59,540 nucleotides of DNA from Clostridia bacterium (GTDB lineage Bacteria; Bacillota; Clostridia; Christensenellales; Aristaeellaceae). This document shows positions 17,213 to 25,369 of this stretch, one piece after another (positions within the stretch are counted from its first letter, which is position 1; each line of letters starts with the position of its first letter). The notes beneath the pieces are model-generated. The model was not told the origin of the DNA and ran no database searches. It worked only from the letters and a program-made list of their open reading frames with translations. Position numbers and translations under genes: made by a program. The stretch is from contig CAAGII010000114.1 in assembly GCA_900769875.1 (NCBI GenBank), forward strand, positions 1 through 59,540, given 5' to 3'.

Positions 17213-17642
17213 GCTTCCTCGTGGTGATAGCGCCTGATTCTTGCCCGCATGGCCGGGAGGTTGCTTTCTGGTAACGCAGTATTCCCGGTGCTGAAAAAGA
17301 GCTGTTGCAGTTGTGACGCTGCAACAGCTCTTTTGTCGTACACCCCATCCAGAAATCAGCCCAGACCATCGTACCGAAGAAACTGGTGAAAACCAAAGGA
17401 GGGAAGGGCAGGCGGTTGAAGAGAAGAGCAAGGCAGAGAGCGCGCTGCAATGATAGCAGTTGCTCAAGCGAGGTTGTCTGCCTGCGGATGGGCGAGAGGT
17501 CAAAGGCAAGGCAGAAACGTTGAGCAGCGCCGGACTTGAACGGATACAGCATCCTTGACTTCCACAGAACCGCCGTGCACCGAACGGTACGCACGGGCGG
17601 TGAGAGGAGGGGGGTCATCACCCCCTCCTACTCGATTCCGCC
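17213..17642. other. 430-bp intergenic region without a supportable gene
   Basis: It lies between the convergent zinc-ribbon gene and the minus-strand GH31 gene. It contains a strong bidirectional terminator (17295-17334) and a second G/C hairpin without a T tract (17605-17629). A minus-strand open frame of 170 codons spans it, but it has no start signal and no recognisable protein features. The stretch 17395-17520 is purine-rich and otherwise featureless. Confidence 0.6.
17295..17334. terminator. Bidirectional terminator
   Basis: A perfect 16-bp inverted repeat, with AGAGCTGTTGCAG ending at 17310 and CTGCAACAGCTCT beginning at 17319, has A residues on the left and TTTT on the right. It serves the plus-strand GH51 unit and could also stop readthrough from the minus-strand GH31 gene. 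Confidence 0.85.
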
Positions 17643-19871
17643 TTATTCGTGTACAATCACGCTGTAGGGCTTGGTGGAATCGGTCTCCACCACGGGCTGA
17701 CCGTCCTTCATGGTGATCGTGAAGGTGCACTGCGTGTTGCCCTGCAGGTCGGGGATGCGCACCGTGGCGCTCTCGCCGTTCGGGAGCCTGTACACATGCA
17801 GCTCCACGCCGTCGGCATAGTCGTAGTCGGGACGGCTGTCGCATGCGCCCATGGGCAGCACCGTGCCGGGGCGCACCATCAGCGGCAGAGACATGAAATC
17901 GTGCGTTTCCTTCTGCCAGTGTCCGCCCCTGATGCTTTCGCCGCTGAGCAGGCTTGTCCATTCGCCGTCGGGCAGGTAATACTGCACGTCGCCGCTCTTG
18001 GTGAACACGGGCGCGACCAGCAGCTTCTCACCCAGCATGTACTGGCGATCCAGCGTGTCGCAGGCGGGATCATCGGGGAACTCAAGCATCATCGGGCGCA
18101 TCATGGGCGTGCCATGCTCATGCGCCTGCGCCGCCGCTTCGTAGAGGTAGGGCATCAGGCGGCACTTGAGCTTGGTGAATTTGCGCGCCACATCGCAGCT
18201 CTCCTCATCAAACAGCCACGGCACGCGATAGCTGGTCGAACCGTGCAGACGGCTGTGCGAGGACAGAAGGCCGAACACCACCCAGCGCTTGTACACATCC
18301 GCCGGAGCGGTGGATTCAAAGCCGGAGATGTCATGACTCCAGAAGCCGAAGCCGGAATGGCTCATGCTCAGGCCTGCGCGCAGCGTCTCAGCCATGGAGG
18401 GATAGGTGGCGCTGTTGTCGCCGCCCCAGTGCACGGGGAACTGCTGACCGCCTGCCGTCGCGGAGCGGGCGAACACCATCGCGTCGCCCTCGCCGCGCTT
18501 GGCCTTGATGCAGTCAAACACCATCTGGTTGTAGAGGAAGGTGTAGTAGTTGTGCATGTGCAGGCTGCTGCTGCCGTCGTAATAGGCGATGTCACGCACG
18601 GGGATGCGCTCGCCGAAGTCGGTCTTGAAGCAGTCCACGCCCATGTCCATCAGCTTGTTGAGGTAGCCGCAGTACCACTGGCGGGCGGCGGGGTTGGTCA
18701 CGTCCACAATCGCCATGCCGGCCTGCCACAGGTCGGTCTGCCACACGTCGCCGTTGGTCTTTTTCAGCAGATACCCGTGCTCAAGCCCTTCCTGGAACAG
18801 CGGGCTTGCCTGCCCGATGTAGGGATTGATCCATGCGCAGATGTGCAGCCCACGATCATGGTAGCGCTTGAGCATACCCTCGGGATCGGGGAATACCTCC
18901 TTGTCCCACTCGAAGTCGCACCAGTTCATGCCGCGCATCCAGTAGCAGTCGAAGTGGAACACGCTCAGCGGGATGTCGCGCTCCGCCATGCCGCCGATGA
19001 AGGACGAGGTGGTCTTTTCATCATAGTTGGTGGTGAAGGAGGTGGACAGCCACAGGCCGAAGCTCCATGCGGGCGGCAGCGCGGGGCGGCCGGTCATGGC
19101 GGTGTACAGATCAAGCGTCGCCTTGGGGGTGCCGCCATAGATCACATCGTACACCAGCGTTTCGCCCTCGCAGGAGAACTGCACGCGCTCCACCTTTTCG
19201 CTGGCGACCTCAAAGCTGACGTCGGAGGTATCCTCCACCAGCACGCCGTAGCCGCGGTTGGTCATGTAGAAGGGCACGTTCTTGTAGGACAGCTCCGAGG
19301 CGGTGCCGCCGTCGGCGTTCCACATATCCACGGTCTGCCCATTTTTGACATACGCGCCGAAGCGCTCGCCCAGACCGTAGACACACTCGCCCACGTCCAG
19401 AGCGAGGCTGTCGGACATGTAGCTCTTGCCGGTGTTCCTGTCCAGCCCGCGCGCCATGCCGCGCCAGCCGCTGGAGGTGATGAGCCTGCCGGTCTCGCTG
19501 TCCACATAGTCCACCTGCCAGCTACCGACAGCCTTGGTCACGCGTGCGGTCAGCCTGCCGCTTTGGAAGGTGGCGCAGGTCTCCTCGTCCGTCGTGACGC
19601 AGGCGGCGGGCTGCTCGTTGATGGCAAAGCGGGGCAGCTTCGGCGCTGTGCCCGCAAAGTGTGTGATCTTCACACGGATCACGTTGGGCATGGGGGAGGT
19701 GAACGTCACGTCCAGATTGCCGCCGTCCAGCAGATCGCCGCGTCCGCGGATGGGATGGCAGGCGGACAGCACATGCAGCCTGTTTTCTCCCTGCTCCACG
19801 CGCACGCACTGGGTGGCGTAGGACATGGTAAAGTTGTAGCGAATCACCCAATAACCATTGGTAAATTTCAT
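17643..19871 (-). CDS. GH31 alpha-xylosidase (YicI type)
   Basis: The 742-residue enzyme follows the YicI pattern: an N-terminal beta-sandwich, GECVYGLGERFG, the catalytic barrel with FHFDCYWMRGMNWCDFEWD, the nucleophile D418 in KTDFGE and the acid/base D485 in HWGGDNSATY, then PMMLEFPDDPA. YicI-type enzymes release alpha-linked xylose from the non-reducing end of xyloglucan fragments such as isoprimeverose. No signal peptide is present, so it acts in the cytoplasm. ATG 19871 has AAGGAG 8 nt upstream; the ATG-like codon further up overlaps the promoter. It is a single-gene unit with its own promoter. Alpha-glucosidase activity cannot be excluded from sequence. Confidence 0.92.
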   Translation of the reverse strand: MKFTNGYWVIRYNFTMSYATQCVRVEQGENRLHVLSACHPIRGRGDLLDGGNLDVTFTSPMPNVIRVKITHFAGTAPKLPRFAINEQPAACVTTDEETCATFQSGRLTARVTKAVGSWQVDYVDSETGRLITSSGWRGMARGLDRNTGKSYMSDSLALDVGECVYGLGERFGAYVKNGQTVDMWNADGGTASELSYKNVPFYMTNRGYGVLVEDTSDVSFEVASEKVERVQFSCEGETLVYDVIYGGTPKATLDLYTAMTGRPALPPAWSFGLWLSTSFTTNYDEKTTSSFIGGMAERDIPLSVFHFDCYWMRGMNWCDFEWDKEVFPDPEGMLKRYHDRGLHICAWINPYIGQASPLFQEGLEHGYLLKKTNGDVWQTDLWQAGMAIVDVTNPAARQWYCGYLNKLMDMGVDCFKTDFGERIPVRDIAYYDGSSSLHMHNYYTFLYNQMVFDCIKAKRGEGDAMVFARSATAGGQQFPVHWGGDNSATYPSMAETLRAGLSMSHSGFGFWSHDISGFESTAPADVYKRWVVFGLLSSHSRLHGSTSYRVPWLFDEESCDVARKFTKLKCRLMPYLYEAAAQAHEHGTPMMRPMMLEFPDDPACDTLDRQYMLGEKLLVAPVFTKSGDVQYYLPDGEWTSLLSGESIRGGHWQKETHDFMSLPLMVRPGTVLPMGACDSRPDYDYADGVELHVYRLPNGESATVRIPDLQGNTQCTFTITMKDGQPVVETDSTKPYSVIVHE

Positions 19872-19911
19872 GCGGATGTCTCCTTCCTGTATGGCCTGGG
19901 AGGCTACAGCC

Positions 19912-19942
19912 ATTATAGCATGGGTTGTGACGGAATGCTACA
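19912..19942 (-). promoter_or_regulatory. Promoter of the YicI-type GH31 gene
   Basis: On the minus strand the extended -10 TGCTATAAT is seen, with TATAAT at 19912-19917. The -35 region is weak, which would be typical of an activator-dependent or extended -10 promoter. Confidence 0.6.
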
Positions 19943-19984
19943 TCGTTTTCGCAAATGGCGCATATTTTGTCTGGCGCGGAGCAG

Positions 19985-20011
19985 AAAAAAGCCGCCGCGC
20001 GGATGCGGCGG
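19985..20011 (-). terminator. Terminator after sua5
   Basis: On the minus strand CCGCCGC pairs with GCGGCGG around a 6-nt loop, followed by a C and then TTTTTT. Confidence 0.85.
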
Positions 20012-20034
20012 TGGATGGATTGATAGCGGTACGA

Positions 20035-21093
20035 TCAATCGCCGGGGAGCACGTCGCGCGCCTGAATGGTGCGGAAGGCGGCGGCGCGGCCAAGGCGGTT
20101 CATGACGGCGAGTCCCACGCCCTCTGGCGCGACCACCTCGGAGAAGATGGCCTGCATGCCCTCATGATCGAGCTCGCGCAGGATATCAAACAGGCGATGG
20201 GCGACCTCGCCGTCGTCACGCATGCTGCCCAGTGTATGCGGCTGACAGTCCGAAAGCGCGCCGGCATGCTCGGTGAAGCACATCACGCAGGCGCGTTCGC
20301 CCCGCGCTGCCGCCTCCTGATAGAGCAGGCGCAGCGCTTGCAGCACATCCTCCTCCTCGCCCGTGACCAGCGACACCTGACCGTCGGGCGAATAGTGCCT
20401 GTAGCGCATGCCGGGCGAGAGCGCGGTCTCGTTCTTTTGCAGCGGGCGAAGCACGCTGCCCGCCACAGCAACCTCCATGCCCAGCGCGTCCTGCAGCATA
20501 TCGCGCGTGACGCCACCCGGGCGCAGGATGCAGGGCTGGCCGTGGCACACATCCAGCACGGTGCTTTCCAGCCCGACCTCGCTTGCGCCGCCGTCAAGAA
20601 TCAGCGGAATGCGGCCGAACATATCCTCCAGCACATGCCCAGCCGTGGTGGGGCTGGGCTTGCCGCTGCGGTTGGCGGACGGAGCGGCGATGGGCAGGCC
20701 GCATGCGCGGAGCATCGCAAGCGCGACAGGATGGCTCGGCATGCGCACCGCCACGGTGGGCAGCCCCGCGGTCACCACGGAGGGCACGGTGTCCTTTTTC
20801 GGCATCAGGATGGTGAGCGGCCCGGGCCAGAACGCGCGCATCAGCGGACGGGCAAGCGCGGGAACCTCGCACAGTGCGTCCAGCTGGGCTTCGTCATGGA
20901 TATGCACGATCAGCGGATTATCCGCCGGCCGTCCCTTGGCGGCAAAGATGGCGCGTACGGCGTCCTCATCCAGCGCGTTCGCGCCCAGCCCGTACACGGT
21001 CTCGGTGGGAAAGGCTACCAGCCCGCCCGCCCGGAGCAGCCGCGACGCTTCGTCAAGCGCCTGCGCGGTCGCGGGCAGTATCTGCGTTTGCAT
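20035..21093 (-). CDS. L-threonylcarbamoyladenylate synthase (Sua5/YwlC)
   Basis: The enzyme makes threonylcarbamoyl-AMP from threonine, bicarbonate and ATP, the first step of the t6A modification of ANN-decoding tRNAs. The 352-residue product has the YrdC domain (VAFPTETVYGLGANA at about 28, KGRPADNPLIVHI, FWPGPLT, PSANRSGKPSPT) plus the C-terminal Sua5 domain from about residue 215, so it is the long Sua5 type, not TsaC. The SD GAGGAGGG precedes ATG 21093. It begins 13 nt after prfA stops and ends the operon; Bacillus also has ywlC close to prfA and prmC. MtaB at 30.9-32.2 kb acts on the same t6A base. Confidence 0.95.
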   Translation of the reverse strand: MQTQILPATAQALDEASRLLRAGGLVAFPTETVYGLGANALDEDAVRAIFAAKGRPADNPLIVHIHDEAQLDALCEVPALARPLMRAFWPGPLTILMPKKDTVPSVVTAGLPTVAVRMPSHPVALAMLRACGLPIAAPSANRSGKPSPTTAGHVLEDMFGRIPLILDGGASEVGLESTVLDVCHGQPCILRPGGVTRDMLQDALGMEVAVAGSVLRPLQKNETALSPGMRYRHYSPDGQVSLVTGEEEDVLQALRLLYQEAAARGERACVMCFTEHAGALSDCQPHTLGSMRDDGEVAHRLFDILRELDHEGMQAIFSEVVAPEGVGLAVMNRLGRAAAFRTIQARDVLPGD

Positions 21094-21106
21094 GGATCAT
21101 CCCTCC

Positions 21107-22171
21107 TCAGGCGCTTCCCAGCTGACGGAGCAGCGCAGACTGCTCCTCCATCCGCAGCGCGTCGATGATCTCGTCCAGATCTCCGTTCATGATATCGTCA
21201 ATGCGATAGAGCGTCAAGCCGATGCGGTGATCGGTCACGCGCCCCTCATGGAAATTGTAGGTGCGGATGCGCTCGCTGCGGTCGCCCGTGCCCACCTGCA
21301 CGCGGCGGCGCTCGGCATGCGCGGCGTCTGCGTCGGCGCGCAGCTTGTCAAGCAGGCGGGTGCGCAGCACCTTCATGGCCTGATCGCGGTTCTTGAGCTG
21401 GCTTTTCTGATCCTGACAGGTGACCACCAGCCCCGTCGGCAGATGGGTGATGCGCACCGCGCTGTCGGTGGTGTTCACGCACTGCCCGCCATGACCGGTG
21501 GAGCGGTACACATCCACGCGGATGTCCCTGGGATCAATCGAAAGCTCGACCTCCTCCGCCTCCGGCAGCACCGCGACCGTGCAGGTGGAGGTCTGCTTTT
21601 TGCCCGTGGAATCGGTGACGGGAACGCGCTGCACGCGATGGACGCCGCTTTCAAACTTCATACGCGCGTACACGTCCGTGCCGCTGAGCAGGAACACGCC
21701 CTCCTTCACGCCGCCAAGCTCGGTGTCGCTCATGCTGACGCACTCAAAGCGCCAGCCCCGGCGCATGGCGTAGCGCTCGTACAGGCGCATCAGATCCGCG
21801 CCGAACAGGCAGGCCTCCTCGCCGCCCGCGCCTGCGCGGATTTCCAGCATCACGTTGCGCTGATCGTTCGGGTCGCGGGGCAAGAGCAGAATGCGCAGCG
21901 CCTGCTCCTGCGCGGCGATCTCCTCATCCAGCGCGGCCTTTTCCTCCGCGGCTTCGGCGCAAAGCTCCGGGTCACGAAGCAGCGCCATCGCTTCCTCGCG
22001 ATGGCGCAGCAGCTGCTGATAGTGATTCCACGCGGTATACTGCTCCTCCAGCGCCGCTCTTTCGCGCAGCGCGCCTTGATAGCGCGCCTGATCGGCGATG
22101 ACCTCCGGCTGGCTGATCGCCTCGCTCAGCTCCTCATAGCGCGCGGCAATCCATTCAAGCTTTTTGTTCAT
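21107..22171 (-). CDS. prfA: Peptide chain release factor 1
   Basis: RF1 reads UAA and UAG and triggers peptide release. The 354-residue protein has the class-specific tripeptide region VPVTDS (PVT instead of the common PAT), the catalytic GGQ in GHGGQCVNTTDSAVR, and the C-terminal SERIRTYNFHEGRVTDHRI. The residue after GGQ is Cys where His is common, a mild variation. ATG 22171 has GGAG 5 nt upstream; the ATG four codons earlier has none. PrmC, which methylates the GGQ glutamine, is encoded 36 nt upstream in the same transcript. Confidence 0.96.
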   Translation of the reverse strand: MNKKLEWIAARYEELSEAISQPEVIADQARYQGALRERAALEEQYTAWNHYQQLLRHREEAMALLRDPELCAEAAEEKAALDEEIAAQEQALRILLLPRDPNDQRNVMLEIRAGAGGEEACLFGADLMRLYERYAMRRGWRFECVSMSDTELGGVKEGVFLLSGTDVYARMKFESGVHRVQRVPVTDSTGKKQTSTCTVAVLPEAEEVELSIDPRDIRVDVYRSTGHGGQCVNTTDSAVRITHLPTGLVVTCQDQKSQLKNRDQAMKVLRTRLLDKLRADADAAHAERRRVQVGTGDRSERIRTYNFHEGRVTDHRIGLTLYRIDDIMNGDLDEIIDALRMEEQSALLRQLGSA

Positions 22172-22207
22172 ATAGTCTCCCATGGCTGCGCATACGCACA
22201 GCCGTCG

Positions 22208-23050
22208 TCAGGATGCTCCAAGGCTTGCGATGACCATGCGATCCACCTGCTGCAGGTCACGCTCGATGGCAATGCGCGCAAATCCGGTTTCGCGCAGCAG
22301 CCGCGCCACATGCTCCGCCTGAGAGAAGCCCACTTCCAGCAGCAGCGTGCCGCCGCGTTTGAGGAAGCGTGGCGCGTCCCTCGCGATGCGGCGGTAGAAG
22401 TCGTAGCCATCCGCGCCGCCGTCCAGCGCCATCAGCGGCTCGCGCAGCACCTCCTGCTGGAGCGCGGAGCATTCTGCGCTTGCGATGTAGGGCGGATTGC
22501 TCACAATCACATCGAAGGACAGGCCGCGCACCGCGTCAAAGAGATCGCCCTGATGCAGCGTAAGCCGCGCGCCGTGCGCCTGCGCGTTCAATCGCGTGAC
22601 GTCCAGCGCGTCCCCGGACAGGTCGCAGGCATGAATCTGCGCGTGCGGAGCCTCCAGCGCCAGAGAGACGGCGATGCAGCCGCTGCCGCAGCACAGATCC
22701 AGCGCGGTCGGGGAGGGGAGGCGCTTCAATGCCGCGATGGCATGCTCGCACAGAAGCTCCGTCTCCGGGCGCGGAATCAGCACGCGGCTGTCCACACGCA
22801 TCATCCGCCCAAGAAAAGGCTGCGTGCCCAGGATGTACTGCAACGGCTCACGGCTCATCCTGCGGCTGCACAGCGCTTCATAGGCGGCAAGCGTTTCCGC
22901 GTCCGGCTCGTGCGCGCTGTCCAGCCGTAGCTCCAGCATGGGCCTGCCGGTCAGATGGCTCATGAGCAGCGCGGCGTCCACCATCGGGTCGGGGATGCCG
23001 CATTGCTCAAACCGCGCGGCGGTCTCCCGGAGCAGCATGCGGTAATTCAA
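22208..23050 (-). CDS. prmC: Peptide release factor N5-glutamine methyltransferase PrmC/HemK
   Basis: PrmC uses SAM to methylate the Gln of the GGQ motif in RF1 and RF2. The 280-residue protein has the helical N-terminal domain, LIPRPETELL, the SAM-binding LDLCCGSGCIAVSLA and the catalytic NPPYI motif that binds the target glutamine. The best start is the TTG at 23048-23050, which overlaps the DUF1385 stop codon (TTGA), a typical coupled arrangement. The next ATG, at 23038, has no ribosome site. It precedes prfA, its substrate gene, as in most bacteria. Confidence 0.95.
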   Translation of the reverse strand: MNYRMLLRETAARFEQCGIPDPMVDAALLMSHLTGRPMLELRLDSAHEPDAETLAAYEALCSRRMSREPLQYILGTQPFLGRMMRVDSRVLIPRPETELLCEHAIAALKRLPSPTALDLCCGSGCIAVSLALEAPHAQIHACDLSGDALDVTRLNAQAHGARLTLHQGDLFDAVRGLSFDVIVSNPPYIASAECSALQQEVLREPLMALDGGADGYDFYRRIARDAPRFLKRGGTLLLEVGFSQAEHVARLLRETGFARIAIERDLQQVDRMVIASLGAS

Positions 23051-24081
23051 GCGTTGTCCCCCGCTTCCTCAGGGGTATAGCCGGGCTCGGATTCCCTGTA
23101 GCTGTGCAGCACGGCGTAGCCCTCGCGCGTGCGCTTTGCGTGCGCGGGCATGCCGTGCAGCGCCACGTTCATGGCTACGATGGCGCATTCCAGCATGCCC
23201 TCGTCGGGCTCACGCGTGGTGAGGCGCTGCAGCTGCAGCCCCGGCCAGCGGAGAATGCGGGAAGCAAGGTTGTCGTGATGCGCGAGCCCCTTGAGCACCT
23301 CGTAGCTGATGCCCGCCACCAGCGGCAGCATGGCGAGATGCGCGAGCAGGCGCAGGAAATAGTTGCTGATGGGCCACACGACGTTGAGCACCAGGAACAA
23401 CAGGATGCTGATGCCGAACACGATCAGCAGGAACGCCGTGCCGCAGCGGGGATGCAGTGTGGAGAACTTCTGCGCGTTTTCGGGGGTGAGGGGCAGCTGA
23501 TGCTCGTTGCAGTACACGGTCTTGTGCTCCGCGCCGTGGTACTGGAAGGTACGCCGCACGTCGGGTACAAAGCCGCAGAAGATCATGTAGGCGACAAGAA
23601 TCATGATTTTGAGGATGCCGCCCAGCAGCGTATAGCCCAGCGGCGCCATGCCCGCGCTCTTGAGCCAGCTTTCCAGTCCGGCGGGGATGGCAATGAACAG
23701 CCCCACGCTCAGGATGATGGCCAGCACCACCGCCAGCCCCATCACGACCTTGTCCACGCTCTTGCCGAGCTTGGAGGCGAGCCACTTTTCAAACTTGGAC
23801 GGCTCCTCCTCCAGCACACCGAGCATCTCGGTGGATTCCTGCAGTGTCTGCATGCCGCTGGTCAGCATGGTCGCCATGTTCACCATGCCGCGCAGGAAGG
23901 GATAGCCCATCCACTTGTGCTTTTTGCTCAGCGGCACATAATCGCGGCGGGTCACCACGATGCTGTGATCGGGACGGCGCACGGCGAGGGCGATCGCGTC
24001 GGGCGATTTCATCATCACGCCCTCCATGACTGCCTGACCGCCGATGTCCACACGGGGGCATGATGCTTTTTTGTCTGCCAT
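23047..24081 (-). CDS. DUF1385 family membrane protein
   Basis: The 344-residue protein shows the family's N-terminal signature DIGGQAVMEGVMMKSP, then four or more membrane segments (about residues 110-130, 145-170, 205-230, 235-255) and the conserved YHGAEHKTV and HPRCGTAFLL motifs. Invariant His and Glu residues in that loop suggest a metal-dependent enzyme, but the activity is not established. It is a regular member of the Clostridia rho-rpmE-DUF1385-prmC-prfA cluster. ATG 24081 has GAGG 6 nt upstream; the preceding ATG at 24102 does not. Confidence 0.9.
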   Translation of the reverse strand: MADKKASCPRVDIGGQAVMEGVMMKSPDAIALAVRRPDHSIVVTRRDYVPLSKKHKWMGYPFLRGMVNMATMLTSGMQTLQESTEMLGVLEEEPSKFEKWLASKLGKSVDKVVMGLAVVLAIILSVGLFIAIPAGLESWLKSAGMAPLGYTLLGGILKIMILVAYMIFCGFVPDVRRTFQYHGAEHKTVYCNEHQLPLTPENAQKFSTLHPRCGTAFLLIVFGISILLFLVLNVVWPISNYFLRLLAHLAMLPLVAGISYEVLKGLAHHDNLASRILRWPGLQLQRLTTREPDEGMLECAIVAMNVALHGMPAHAKRTREGYAVLHSYRESEPGYTPEEAGDNA

Positions 24082-24128
24082 GGTTTTCCTCTTTCTGCAC
24101 AATGGGTGCGTTTGCTTGTGTCTGTGCG

Positions 24129-24755
24129 TCAGGGCTGCGCGGCGGATTGGGTGAGCGCGTCCTGTACATAGCCTGTCAGGATATCGACGATGCGGGCGTT
24201 TTTGCCTCCGCCCGCCACAATGGTGTCCGCGTACTGCACATAGTTGCGGATATACTGGTCGTACATGGGCTTGACGGTTTTCAGGTACTGCTCCGCGATG
24301 CCGTCGATATCGCGTCCGCGCTCCTTAATATCGCGCTGAATGCGGCGCAGCAGGCACACATCCGGCTCCACCTTCATATAGACCTTGAGGAACATCAGGT
24401 TGCGCAGCCGCTTGTCGTGGAAGCAGTGGATGCCCTCCAGAATCAGCACGTCGCGTGGCTCAATCAGCTCGCTTTCGCGATCCGCGCGCTTGTGCTGGCT
24501 GTAATCGTAGGCCTTGCGCGTGATGGGCTGACCCGCCATGAGCCGCTGCACGTCCTGCAGCAGAAGATCGTGGTCGAAGATGACCGGCTCGTCGTAGTTG
24601 AGCGTAACGCGCTTCTCAAAGGGAAGGTGCGAGTGATCCTTATAATAGGCGTCCTGCTGAAGCACGAAGCAGCGGTCGCCCAGCCTGTCCTTAAGGGACT
24701 CGGCCAGCGTGGATTTTCCGCTGCCGCTCGCGCCGCAAATACCGATAAACAGCAT
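24129..24755 (-). CDS. udk: Uridine kinase
   Basis: Udk phosphorylates uridine and cytidine for pyrimidine salvage. The 208-residue product has Walker A GASGSGKST at residues 8-16, DAYYKDHSHLPFEKR, the nucleoside-site FDHDLLLQD segment and LILEGIHCF. Length and order of motifs are standard. The SD GGGAGG lies 8 nt ahead of ATG 24755; another ATG just upstream is in a different frame. It is the first gene after a clear promoter and leads the DUF1385-prmC-prfA-sua5 transcript. Confidence 0.95.
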   Translation of the reverse strand: MLFIGICGASGSGKSTLAESLKDRLGDRCFVLQQDAYYKDHSHLPFEKRVTLNYDEPVIFDHDLLLQDVQRLMAGQPITRKAYDYSQHKRADRESELIEPRDVLILEGIHCFHDKRLRNLMFLKVYMKVEPDVCLLRRIQRDIKERGRDIDGIAEQYLKTVKPMYDQYIRNYVQYADTIVAGGGKNARIVDILTGYVQDALTQSAAQP

Positions 24756-24798
24756 GGTTCATTCCTCCCGGTCAGCTTCTGTGAGAAGGGCTGATACA

Positions 24799-24827
24799 AG
24801 GATACAGCACCCATGAAGCGATGTCAA
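24799..24827 (-). promoter_or_regulatory. Promoter of udk-DUF1385-prmC-prfA-sua5
   Basis: Minus-strand TTGACA (24822-24827) and TATCCT (24799-24804) are separated by 17 bp. Confidence 0.8.
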
Positions 24828-24951
24828 GAGACAGTTCCCGCCGCTTGTGGCGATCGCTCACAGCATACACGCGTGTCAGGCCAAAAGGTTACAGGACGGG
24901 CGCATACGCTTTTTTGCGGCGCATCGCGCAGGCTTTTTTTCGCCGGCGCAT

Positions 24952-24986
24952 AAGAAAACAGGGCACACCCCATCGGGCTGCCCTGT
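24952..24986 (-). terminator. Terminator after rpmE
   Basis: ACAGGGCA and TGCCCTGT form an 8-bp stem with a 13-nt loop, followed on the minus strand by TTTCTTA. It isolates rpmE from udk. Confidence 0.8.
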
Positions 24987-24995
24987 ACGAATACC

Positions 24996-25196
24996 TTACT
25001 GCATGCCGAAGCGCTTCTTGAAGCGATCGACGCGGCCGCCGGTATCCACCAGCTTCTGCTTGCCGGTGTAGAAAGGATGGCACTTGCTGCAGATATCCAC
25101 CTTCAGCTCCTTCTTGGTGGAGCCGGTCACGAACGTTTCGCCGCAAACGCAGCGCACAACGCACTCGCCGTACTTGGGATGAATCTTCTCCTTCAT
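24996..25196 (-). CDS. rpmE: 50S ribosomal protein L31 (zinc-binding form)
   Basis: The 66-residue protein starts MKEKIHPKYGECVVRC and has CVCGETF and CSKCHPFYTGKQKLVDTGGRV; the CxC...CxxC cysteines mark the zinc-containing (C+) L31 type that bridges the two ribosomal subunits and can serve as a zinc store. The SD GAGGTG lies 8 nt before ATG 25196. It lies 173 nt downstream of rho with its own promoter and a leader of roughly 110 nt. Confidence 0.96.
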   Translation of the reverse strand: MKEKIHPKYGECVVRCVCGETFVTGSTKKELKVDICSKCHPFYTGKQKLVDTGGRVDRFKKRFGMQ

Positions 25197-25310
25197 TGCT
25201 GTTTCACCTCTTTCGCTATGCAATGATCGGCTTTCGGCCACTCGCCCGGCTCCATTGAGCCAGCCGATGGCTATGCTCCCGGCACAGCCCGACCTTTGTT
25301 GACTGCCGCA
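25197..25310 (-). promoter_or_regulatory. rpmE 5' leader, possible structured autoregulatory RNA
   Basis: The promoter predicts a leader of about 113 nt, long for a 66-codon gene. It contains several complementary segments, for example GGCT and AGCC arms flanking GGCTCAATGG, and another pair around GGCCGAAAGCC. L31 leaders with autoregulatory folds are known in other bacteria; I cannot match a named class by eye. Confidence 0.35.
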
Positions 25311-25316
25311 ATGCAC

Positions 25317-25345
25317 ATTATAGCACTCCTGCGCGATGTTTGCAA
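25317..25345 (-). promoter_or_regulatory. Promoter of rpmE
   Basis: Minus-strand TTGCAA (25340-25345) and TATAAT (25317-25322) are separated by 17 bp, with a TG extension ahead of the -10. Confidence 0.85.
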
Positions 25346-25369
25346 GGGTTTTGTGTACTTTTTGGCGGT

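Noticed and set aside
17109..17621. A 170-codon minus-strand frame in the gap before the first GH31 gene
   Set aside because: It runs through a strong bidirectional terminator and into the zinc-ribbon gene, and has no start signal or recognisable domain.
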